DNA from: Brienomyrus brachyistius
Taxonomy: Eukaryota > Chordata > Actinopteri > Osteoglossiformes > Mormyridae
Direction: 5' to 3'
Assembly (NCBI RefSeq): GCF_023856365.1
Contig: NC_064542.1
Span: 11,305,863 to 11,369,862 of the forward strand
Length of the DNA: 64,000 bases
The position numbers were made by a program, and so were the translations under genes. The notes under the pieces are model-generated. The model was given only the letters and a program-made list of their open reading frames with translations. It did no database searches and was not told the origin of the DNA. This document shows positions 48,815 through 59,623 of the stretch, piece after piece; the stretch's first letter is position 1, and every line of letters begins with the position of its first letter.

Positions 48815-51307
48815 ACCCCACCGGTAAAGTCCAGACCTCTCAATTATGGCTGGGGAACATATTGAATATATTTGATATATCACGGCTTATTCTAAGAATG
48901 CTATACTAAATGACAGATTTTTTTATATTTAATTGTATATGACACGTATTGCCGCATCACAATTTACTGAATTTTATTGGCTTTCAAAATACAGTACATC
49001 TGTCACAAACGCTTTTCAAAGTACAGTACTGCACATATTAAATTACTGTACATACCGTACTATTGTAGCTTATTGTAGTTTTGCCGCTGCACTTGCCCGC
49101 CCACGGGCACGACTATCCTGAGCCAATGCTTGTGACGCATATGAATGACACGTGTGTTTTTGAATCTGGGAGGAAACCAGGGAGCCCCTTTAAGGTCACG
49201 GCGGGGGGGGGGGGGGGAAATAACGGGCCTTGTCTGTAGTTTTGTGGAACGTGTCCCCTCAGCATTTTCTGCCACTCCTGCTCTGTGTTCAGCCAAATAT
49301 TCAGTTACATATGAAGGGGAATTATGCCAAAACAAAGCAGCACCACGGTTTTGTATTAACCAAACACAAAAATCTAAATAAATAAATTAATGGACTGAAA
49401 AGCTTTAAATGATCATGTTTGGAGTTTAAAACATTCATTGAGGGACAGCAGGGACTTCTGTAGGCAGCAAAAAGGATGAGAAATGCACATGGAAAAGAGG
49501 TGAGAAATGTGAGTGTTAGGTTGTCCAGATTCATTAAGTTAAAAGGTTGTTTATTATAATGTGTGTAATACTGTTTTCATTGCTAAGGGGAGTATACCTT
49601 TGAACATATTAGGGTTAGGTTTTATAATAAATTATAATTAGACATTCCTGGTATTATTTTATTAATCAAAGAGCTAAATCAAGCATTTATGAAGTGCTTT
49701 AGAAGAAATTTCAAAACATCAAGATATATTGTGTATTGCGACTAAATGCATATCGAGCCTAAATATATCAAGATATTACTAATAGGCCATATTGCCCAGA
49801 CCTACCCTCATACTTACAATTACAATAACCACTCTTATATGAAAATATCAAATATTAACAGAGATGATTCAAGTTCATTTCAACTGGGGGGGACAGACTG
49901 GGTCCAGTTTTTGTTAGGGTGGCCAAATGTATTTTACCTTAATGTCCTCTAAGAATTACTCTAGATTGCCAGCATTAAGAAGCAAAAGATTACAGTTTTT
50001 ACTGTAAAATTTACATTTTATTAAAATGAATATTGTGTATATACTGTATATTATATCATATTAAAATATTAAAGTATAAAGAGCTATTGTATTGGAATCT
50101 GTATCGGTATTGAAAAAATGTGGATCGGCCCATCCTTACCTCTAACTATATTCAAAAACAATATGGCCATTATCATAGCAGCTGTATGGAGTGCTGATGT
50201 ACTTGATGTATATAACTTATGTAGCTTTTTCAGAGTTATGCAGGTTGCTTTAGGTCAGCTTCCTTGGATTGTGAATAACTTGGTTTGTGAGTGTTTTGCA
50301 AGACGAGCAAAAAATGTTCATAAATTTTAACTTGATAAAAAGCGAGCTCTTGCAATACGAGCATTATGTGCACGCTTTGTCTGCCAAGCGTCACGTAATC
50401 ACAACTGAGCCCATGGTTCCTCTCTGTGGAATTGTGGGTAAACAAGTGTTGTATACTGATAAATAATATTCCATAATAACAGTATTCTGTATGTTAGTCT
50501 GCCATCTGAATGTAGTGTCTATTGTATGCATTAAAAGTCTCCAGTTGATTTTTTCTATATGTAGAGAAGGCACAGTGAGGCCATTATTCTCACTGATTAC
50601 ATATCTTAAAAATTACCTCTAGTGCATGTAAATTCCTGACCAAGACACTGTGAAGTTCCGCAGTTTTAGCCAACTCTTGTATGTAGACATTGTCGATATG
50701 TGAGACAAGCTGCAGCAACTTGCATTTGGATAATTTTATGTTTCTTAATAAATATGGTTTGCTTAAATAAATGCATGATGAAAATGGAGGTTAAGCGGCA
50801 GTAGTACAGGAAACAAAGTCACGCGTCCAGAGGATCCTCACGCAGTCCGAGCTAAAGACGCGTCAAAACTGTCAGAGGTGGTTCTAGACAATCACAACGT
50901 ACAGCTAGTAGCATGCGCCGTACAGCGCAAAATCCACGGACCATGGGAAATACAGAACAAAGACCCATCCGTTCATCCATTCATCTTCTAACCACGTAGC
51001 CTTGTCAGCGTTGTGGAGAATAAATAAACATGATTAATATAGATACTAAATTTTAAAAGTTGTCATTAATTAGCAAAAACACAACTAGCTTAGTGTATGT
51101 AGACAGCTGGAAGATTTTATGATTTACAGACCTGGGGTACATATATACAGTAACTGTACGTAATAATACCAAAATCATATTCGTATATTTTATTAATTTA
51201 ATTTTTAATTTTATTATCATTTAAGCAGTTTTTCTAATGTTTTGATATTTCTATAGTAGGAATATTCTTATAGCTAAACTCATTTTTTACACAAATATTG
51301 AAATTCA

Positions 51308-51653
51308 TCCATCCATTTTCCAAACCGCTTATCCTACTGGGTCGCGGGGGGTCCGGAGCCTATCCTGGAAGCAATGGGCACGAGGCAGGGAACAACCCAG
51401 GATGGGGGGCCAGCCCATAGCAGGGCACACTCACACACCATTCACTCACACATGCACACCAAAGGCATTTAGCAATTCCAATTATCCTCAGCATGTTTTT
51501 GGACTGTGGGGGGAAACCGGAGTACCCAGAGGAAACCCCACGACGACATGGGGAGAACATGCAAACTCCACACACGTGACCCAGGCGGAGACTCGAACCC
51601 GGGTCCCAGAGGTGTGAGGCAACAATGCTAACCTGCACCAGCTTGCCGCCCCC
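51308..51653 (-). mobile_element. tRNA-derived SINE, copy B, with target duplication
   Basis: About 346 bases, in the same orientation as copy A and very similar to it. A reverse B box (GACTCGAACCCGGGTCCC) is near the right end. The perfect 13-base duplication ATATTGAAATTCA at 51295-51307 and 51654-51666 flanks it. Confidence 0.9.
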
Positions 51654-52701
51654 ATATTGAAATTCAGACAAACTATAATCCTAATCCATTATGTGACCTG
51701 ATAAGTCAGAAGTTCAACTTAATAAATCAGAATTCTGAGATGAGTGTATTTTTTCTACCTAGATGGTCGAAGTAGGTAGGCAGGTGAGACAGAGAGGATA
51801 TCAGCTATGAAACTGCACAGCACGACATTTGAGCTCAAGCTATACAAAATAATTTTATATAATTCTTTAATTATCTTTATAACACGGCTTTGATAAATAC
51901 TATAATTTGGTGTTATTTATTTTCGTGTAACGCACAGATAGTTCCGGCAGCCTAATAACAGTTTTATATTAATGGGCACCAAGTTCACTCAACATTACAA
52001 ATGTGACTTTTTACTCATGAATAAGCAGTCGTTGTTACCAGACAAATCATCTTTGCTTTTCGAAACGGAAACACCTCTCTGGTCACAGTTCCTATGGTAA
52101 CAACCCATTTTACATGGGACTTTCTGGAAACATAATTATATACTTCAGGTCATATATATATATATATATAAAACCATAATACAACAATACCAAATAACCA
52201 TAATTGTGCCAACTTATTTCATGCCTCCTCCCTGAACACTACAAACAGTCCCTAAACAAACTTTTAATATGTCATCAGATAATTTTCCCTTCTCATGGAC
52301 TGGTCCTTCGGTGAGCCAGAAGTTTCCTTTTTCACATGCAGCAGGCTTAAACTTAGGTAATTTTAAGAAAAACCCGTTCGAAAATGATAACATTATATTG
52401 AATGTTGTTTCATGCTGCCCGCCAGGCGGAATATTTGCATGTTTAGCAAAGCACCCACCTTATAAAAAATGCTAACTTTGGCGTCTGTACCTCCGTAAAG
52501 GTCTAGTAATCAAAATCTATTATCATTCTTAATCCACAAAATGAGCTAAACTAGGCAAACATTACAAAGCCTGCCACCTCATAATGCCCTATCCCTACTT
52601 TGCAATTTAGGGACAAAAATTTTGGGGTGATAATGGTAAAAAAACGGTCAATTTGAGCAGTCTTCTAATGTTTTTGTTTCAATGATATACTAAGTAATAG
52701 C

Positions 52702-53160
52702 AAAACACTTTGGACAATTCTATGCTTCCAGCTTCATGGGAACAGTTTGGGGAAGGAAGGCCCCTTTCTGTTCCACCATGACTGTGTCTCAGTGCACAAA
52801 GCAAGGTCCACAAAGACATGGTTGGGTGAGTTTGGTGTGGAAGAACTTGACTGGCCGCACAGAGCCCTGACCTCAACCTCATCAAACACCTTTGGGATGA
52901 ACTAGAACGGAGATTGTGAGCCAGGCCTTCACGTCCAACAATAGTGCATGACCTTACAAATGCTCTTCTGATTGAATGGGCAAAAATTCCCACAGACACA
53001 CTCCAAAATCTCGTGGAAAGCCTTCACAGAAGAGTGGCAGCTGTTATAGCTGCAAAGGAGGGACCAACTCCATATCGATGCCTATGGATTTAGAATGGGA
53101 TGTCATGAACGTTCCTGTAGGTGTGATGGCCAGGTGTCCCAGTACTTTTGTAGATAAGGT
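52702..53160 (+). mobile_element. truncated Tc1-like transposon, transposase 3' part
   Basis: This is the 3' portion of the same family as the element at 59812-61054, in the opposite orientation. It keeps the transposase end, with the stretch coding for a WPxxxPDLN-type DDE motif at about 52850-52890, now frameshifted. The right end (GTGTCCCAGTACTTTTGTA) corresponds to the terminal repeat. The 5' half is missing, so it cannot move. Confidence 0.8.
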
Positions 53161-55515
53161 ATATGCACACAAGGGTTAATATTTTGTCAAATATCTATAT
53201 ACATTACAGTATTATTTTTTGTTTAAATCCAAGTCTCAATGTATGGTGAGGTCATCTTTCACAGTTTTGTGAAACTTCAAGAAGGTCCTGACTCATTTTG
53301 TCGCTGAGAGGCAGATTTTCAGAACGTGGCCTCTGCATACATGTGCACACATTGTACATCACGCCACATGACGGCAAACGAAAAAAGCATCCTCTGCATT
53401 CAGATACATCTGCAAGTCAGAGGAAGGCGATGCACCAGTGAACCCACGCAGGCTGCATTCAACTTGGGCCTTGGCTGAGGAGCACGACATCGCATATGAA
53501 AATGAGCTGTACCCCGGCTTACATCTCAGCAACCTAAACACCTGTTTATAGAAAGAGTCTGGAAGGTTTCGATTTACCCTCTTACTACAGTACTTGAAAC
53601 ACAATTCTGAGACTCATTAAGCACAGCACCTGATAAAATATAGATTATCCCGTACATAATACATTTCTATATCAGTAAGCTCATCCACCTGGTCTACACA
53701 GGCTTCAGATATAGATCACATATAGATATGTTCACATCTTTCCAGCGAAAGACTCAATTGTCATACCATCCATGTAAAAGCAATAGAAAAGTACAGTACA
53801 AGGTAGGTGGGATTTAAAGCTGTATGTACATAGTGCCTGGATGCATGTAGACAGTGATAATGCATAATCAGAAACTGAATATGGACAGTAACAGCTGAGT
53901 GACAATCAAGTGATGAATAGTGAAGTGGCCAGTGTCAGCAGGGCACAGTGTGTGTGTCTGGGAACGAGTCGCTGCCTTTTGCAAGGGGGCTGAATCATTG
54001 TTACCATTGTGCCCTGGTCATCGCATTCTTTAGCATTCAAAGAAGCATGTTATGTGTATCTGTTTTAAGAAAACCAGACAGTAATGAAGCACACAGCTTC
54101 CAGGTGCATTACAGTGTGTCTCAGCAACTAGACCCCCGATTAATTAGCCGCTTTATTCCTGTATCGGCTTGGTGGCACAGAAGCTCTGCTCGCTGCAGAA
54201 TGTGCACGTCTTGTGCCTTTTCAGGTATGTTTCAGAATTGCCATTGTAGAGGGACAATCTACTGTGCGGTTTGCATGTTCCAAAACACTTCTGAAGGTTG
54301 GCAGATAAGAAAAAAAACTATCGTCCTGCATCGTAAAGGAAGCAAGAATGTGACACCTCTCCATCTTGCTAAGCTGCTATAATTGCTAAACTGTCTGTGC
54401 AATCAAGGGGTGGGTAGACTTATCCACAAAATGCAACTGATGAGTCCGTGAATATCACGCAGGTTGATATTGGGGAGACATCCCAGACACAGAAATATCA
54501 TTGGCCAAAAAAATAGGTTTCCAATTGCCAAACAATTGCTGTTAACTCCCCAAACATCATGCAAAGTATTTTTTTAATCTTACATTTCCGGAGTAACCAC
54601 AAACGGACATGTTAAAATATATTTAAACTTCGTCTTCGTTTAAAATTAGTAGAAAAAAAAAATTTTAATCGGAAAAAAAATATCCCAAAATTGAAATGTC
54701 TTGCTTAAGTTGTTGACTGTAGAGTTGATTGTGTAACTTTTCATGCAAATATTGTGCATGTTCAATGAGTGTAGTCTTTACTAGTGACTCTCCTCCACCG
54801 CCTTCCAATCTGGACTGGTACCCTAACTGGATCACTGATCCCTCCACACGACCTTCAGAGGGGTAAAGGTCCAGAATGGAGCGGTACCACAGAAGCAATG
54901 GTTCCAACTGAAAGCCGATTGGCCCCCGAAGTGCCCCTTCCCTGTCACTCATCTAATGAAAACATGCCATTGGCTAATGATAATGTTGTCCATTCTGTAT
55001 GAATTATGGCTCCTTGTATGCCACTCCACCTTAAAACAGGGCCGGACATGGCAGTGGGATCTTTATTGTAGGAAGCAGTGTGCTTTTTGGGGGTAATAGA
55101 TTTGGGCAGGAGCAAGATAAACAGCACACAGCAGGGATACACAAGAAAAATGCTATTTTTCTTCTTTGTTGTCGACTTGAGAGGAAACAGGGACTGCTGG
55201 GACACACAGGAAACACGTCTGCTCATGTGCATTGTGATGTTGTGACTTTGTTAAAATTATTTGCATCAAAATAATGAGATATCTACTCAATAAACAAGGG
55301 GCAGGATTAATCAGCACAGCAAACCCCAGTCTCCCACCCGAGGCTTCACAAAGAACTGAAGTGGAGTCATGTTCTCTGTTCCTCCTTGCTAGTGAGCACA
55401 AGAGCAGTACGGTCGAGCTGCAGAATCCCCTTTGAACAGGGCCTTCAAAACAAAGTTTCACCAGATGAGGTTTCATGTAAGAGAATCGAGCTGAGCGTGT
55501 TCATTTCAAAAGGTC

Positions 55516-55567
55516 ATGCAAATAAGATTTAGATGTAGGCCGAAACTCTAATCACTTAGCGTGGGAA
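55516..55567. promoter_or_regulatory. octamer and CSL sites upstream of the her8-like gene
   Basis: A perfect octamer ATGCAAAT lies at 55516-55523 and a perfect CSL/Su(H) site CGTGGGAA at 55560-55567. They are 2.8 kb before the her8-like start in repeat-free DNA. Enhancer function is inferred. Confidence 0.3.
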
Positions 55568-55946
55568 CCAAGGTCACAGTTTAGAGAAACAGTGCTGTCG
55601 GCAAGCGTTCCGAATGTCGTTGATGCCATTAAATTTAACTGTACAAATCTGACTGATCACAGGGGGGGATTTGCACAGCTTCGTCGGTATTTTAGTGGTT
55701 GAATAATTGTTCCATTACATTCTGTTTCCAACTTGAAACATTTCCATCTTTCTCAACCTAAATTACTAAAATAAAAAAAAATGTAATGTTTCATAATAAT
55801 ACACTGGCTATTACACTCTTCAGTATTGGTTAGGGTGCACATTTAGTCATATATACATATTTAAGTTATATACACACACACACACACATAATTATGTATA
55901 TATAAATTTGGGATAATTATATATGTATACATTTATACACATTCGG

Positions 55947-55948
<2 letters not shown>

Positions 55949-56005
<57 letters not shown>

Positions 56006-56006
56006 T
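55949..56006. repeat. (AT)n(AC)n compound microsatellite
   Basis: About 31 bases of alternating AT followed directly by about 27 bases of AC. Confidence 0.95.
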
Positions 56007-56849
56007 ATTTAGTTTTCGCTTTTTTAGCCCTTGTCGTATACAAAAGCTTCTTAAGCAGCTCGTATCTTACACAATCTATTGCAAGAAAAAAAAAACGGAT
56101 ACCACTGTACAGGAAAAACCAAACCGTCACTACATCACTATCTGCTGTTCATCTGAATTCCAAATGGCAGCAGTTATTTCGGCTTCACGTAGGGCCTCTG
56201 ACGTTAAATACTAGCATTTAAAATTAATAACGTTCGAAACTGAGCATAAATGTTTTTCATTCATTTGCAACCGTAATGTTTTGCTTTCTTTTTACAATAC
56301 ATTAAACACATTAGGACAAGAATGTCAAAACGGGGAGAAAATGCGTATTTTAGTTAATAATCGCTAAAAACTAAAAGGGTTTATGCTTGCGCACGTGGAC
56401 GGGTGATTGCGTACTAGCGCCGCCTATTACGTAATTGCATGGTATTACTATTAGTTACCCAAAGTTCACGGGTTAATGCGTTAATCGAGAATTGCGTCCT
56501 TAATAAAACCTCGCATGTGAAAGGGAGTCAGATGACAAAGCTGGATGTATTTTAAAAAACAAATACCGCCCGTACCACGAGGGCATTTCCCTTCGCATCA
56601 AAGCATTAGCAATTCAATAGGGGGTTTAAAACCCAAATCACTGACCTCATCTTTAACGTGAGCCAGCCCTCCGCACAAGTACAGGCGAAGTCAGAAAAAG
56701 CATGATCTGATGATAATAAAGTTACACATTATAAATGCCGGGAAAGACTATAAAGCAGCAGAAAGACTATAAAATAAAACCCTACAAGTATGTTGATACA
56801 GCATTAAAGCGATAATGTTGGAAGTAGAATAAAATATAAATGTATCAGG

Positions 56850-56885
56850 TAACCACAATAAAGACTATGGTCTTTATTGTGGTTA
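56850..56885. repeat. perfect 16-base inverted repeat with Runx-like arms
   Basis: TAACCACAATAAAGAC at 56850-56865 and its exact reverse complement at 56870-56885 are separated by TATG. Each arm contains AACCACA, a Runx-type site, and CAATAAA, a Cdx/Hox-type site. Confidence 0.9.
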
Positions 56886-58139
56886 TTCTAAACTCTCGCT
56901 TAACTCGTAGTCTTGGGAAGTATGAAAAAGGATAGCTGCAAAGTTTAAACGTACCTTGGTGTGTTTCCACGTCGCACTACCCCCCTCCCCCTGTGCCTCC
57001 TCCCGACTGTCATTTTGGGGGCAAAACACTAATTCGGATTTAAGCGCCTAAGATAGCCATTAAAGCTTTAGCACCCTGCCTATTATTCCGGCCACTGAGG
57101 GTCATTACAGCCGGACAAGGGGAAAAAAGAGATCTCTGTGCGCTCCATTGGAGTGTGTCCGTCCCAGAGATAAAGAAAAGGACAATAGAAAACTTGGAGG
57201 TGGGGTTGGCGAGGAGGAAGGGGGGTGGGAAAGGCCGAGATAATATGGGGGAGATCCCCCACTGCGTTTTAAAGTTGAAAAGACTTAGGAACTATTTACT
57301 ATTGTTATGTGAATTTTCCACTTCAACTTTCTTTATTCATCTTTGGGGGCGGAGCCTGTAGGGATGGGGGATTTACTGTGCGGTTTCTTTATTATTAAAT
57401 TATTTGATTACATTACTTAATTTGTTTCAGTTTTCCCTCCAGTAAATCTGAGGCGAGATATACTGCATGTACACTTATAAGCGTACATAGGCCCTATATA
57501 AGAATTGCCTGTTTAACTTTAAATGAATTTGTACCCTTTACTATAATTTCCCATAATTTAGGAAAGCTGATTTCACGTTAGAATATGGCATTGTACCGCA
57601 GTTCTGGCTGTATTTCCTGTATCGTAAACGTAGATTAGTTATCTATGTAAAATTAACGGTTGAAAAAAAGCCTGATTTTCGGAAACAGAGGAAAATGAGT
57701 TTTAACGGGATGCGGTAAAAAAATGCACCACACCTTATTTAACTTAAATAATCGCAGCACATTTTTTTTATTTCATTCCGTGTGATTAGGAGAACTGTAG
57801 GCCTGTTACTAAAATATTTATAATTGCAATAAAATCAGTAATAAGTAGATGGCAACCAATAAACAGAATAAAGTCGTGTGAAACGTCTATACTTGGTTTC
57901 CTGCCCATGGAAGTTAAGCTTAGTATTTTGATCAAATAGGTTTTGCTCAAAATTGTAAATCGCTGAAGGTGCAATCGACGTCACGCATCTTAAATGTTAA
58001 TATGATATTCCCGCACATCGTGGCCGGTCGTGATCCAAGCGCAGCATCCATCCCTTCGCCCATTCATCCCACAGCCTGACATCCCTGACAGACTGGATGT
58101 GCCGACTGCCTTTGCTGGCAAACACGTCCCCCTCGGAAC

Positions 58140-58147
58140 TGTGGGAA
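58140..58147 (+). promoter_or_regulatory. CSL (RBPJ) site before the her8-like gene
   Basis: TGTGGGAA is a full match to the Notch effector site. It sits 60 bases before the TATA box at 58207, the arrangement found at Notch-driven hes/her promoters. Confidence 0.5.
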
Positions 58148-58206
58148 AGTGTGGGGGAGTAGGCACCCACACATTGTAATGTAAATTTGGAGGAGTGAAC
58201 GAGGCG

Positions 58207-58214
58207 TATAAAAA
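58207..58214 (+). promoter_or_regulatory. TATA box of the her8-like gene
   Basis: TATAAAAA about 148 bases before the start codon. Transcription would start near 58237 and give a 5' UTR of about 118 bases. Confidence 0.6.
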
Positions 58215-58354
58215 GTGGGCAACTTTCATTTTAGTGTAATCCTAGTTTGTGTAAAACTCTTTAAACGCAAACCCGGAGCTAGGAGTTTATTAAAGACGTA
58301 CAGAACAATTAAACACATTTACGTGCGCTTTTTAAAAATCCACCCAATTTGAGA

Positions 58355-59557
58355 ATGACGGCCTCCAGTATCACTAATGTTTCCGAAAGAAATTTCAACG
58401 CGAAAGAAGAGCGGAAGGTAGGAAGATGCGGCAGCAATAGGCAATAGTTAAAATGGTTTTCAGAATGGTATTTGAAAGTAAATCAGTGAGCAAACTCCAC
58501 TGTACGCCTAAAGTAATTTAAAAAGAACCAAACTGCTTACGATGGTATTTTTCGGTCCTGGTTTTCGCAACTCGCCGAACACGACTGGCTTTGGTGCGGC
58601 TATGAATTACACAGGCATGAGTGAGCTGTTCGATTGATTGGTCGAATTAATTAATACTGCTGGCCATTTCCATTATAGCACAGGAAATGTTTCAGGAAGT
58701 TGGTATACTCAGTACGAAACTGCCAGTTTAACAAATATACCCGCTGAACTGAAAGTTGCGGATCTTGATCTTTTTTCCCACCTCCTACGTCGGCCTACGT
58801 GTTTTAAGGCTACAAACTGTAACGCCGATTTGAAGCTGTACCTTCGATTCACAGGTGCATAGTGTAGTAATTTAATTCCTTTAAGGAAATCGATAACATC
58901 TTAACTCTTGTTTCAAGCTTAGTGCTCGGCAAATTGCACATGAGAGCAATGCATCTGTATGCTTTTGCATGCCATGATATTCACTTCAAACATTTGTTTT
59001 TTTTCTTTTAAATATGGTACGACTATGGACCATGAAACAGACCGTGAAACACATGAAATATTAATAGTATTTTTTTTTTTTAGCTACGGAAGCCCTTAAT
59101 CGAAAAAAGGCGACGGGAGCGCATCAACTGCAGCTTGGAGCAACTGAAGGGCATCATGGTCGATGCTTATAACCTCGATGTGAGTCACCGCTTTTGCTGG
59201 GGCTGCCGAACATGGAACCAGTTGCTCCAGAGGAAGCCACAAGCTGGCTGGTTTGCATGCAGGGCAGAAGCAGCGTCCCGTGTTAAAGTCCGGGGTGTCT
59301 CTGTATTTGTGTATGCATATAAAACCACATACATGACATGGGTGACTGATAGCAACTGAGAATGCACTTTGACATATCTTTTTGGTCAAACTTTTTCAGG
59401 CAAGGCAGTGTAGCTTTTAAAATGAGTGTTTTGAAATAGTGAAGGAACGTTGTTTCCTCCCCTGTCTCTCAGCAATCCAAGCTGGAGAAGGCAGATGTTT
59501 TGGAGATCACAGTGCAGCACATGGAAGCCCTACAGAGAACTCATGGCACCGGTAACA

Positions 59558-59623
<66 letters not shown>

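Larger units (their letters stand above)
48815..55500. other. intergenic DNA after the second receptor
   Basis: AATAAA at 49377-49382 and 49381-49386 may end the receptor transcript. Beyond that no gene is seen. The stretch holds SINE copy B (51308-51653), a truncated Tc1-like element (about 52702-53160), a short AT run (about 52148-52170) and AT-rich spacer. The 144-codon frame at 53948-54382 has no recognisable domain. Confidence 0.5.
55568..58130. other. her8-like upstream region
   Basis: No gene is recognised. It contains an AT/AC compound microsatellite at 55949-56006 and a perfect 16-base inverted repeat at 56850-56885. A non-repetitive stretch at about 57030-57160 is rich in TAAAGC and TAAT-type motifs and may be conserved. 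Frames near 57155-57361 are short and unrecognised. Confidence 0.4.

Noticed and set aside
53948..54382. 144-codon forward open frame
   Set aside because: No domain or family pattern is visible, and no upstream or downstream exon fits.
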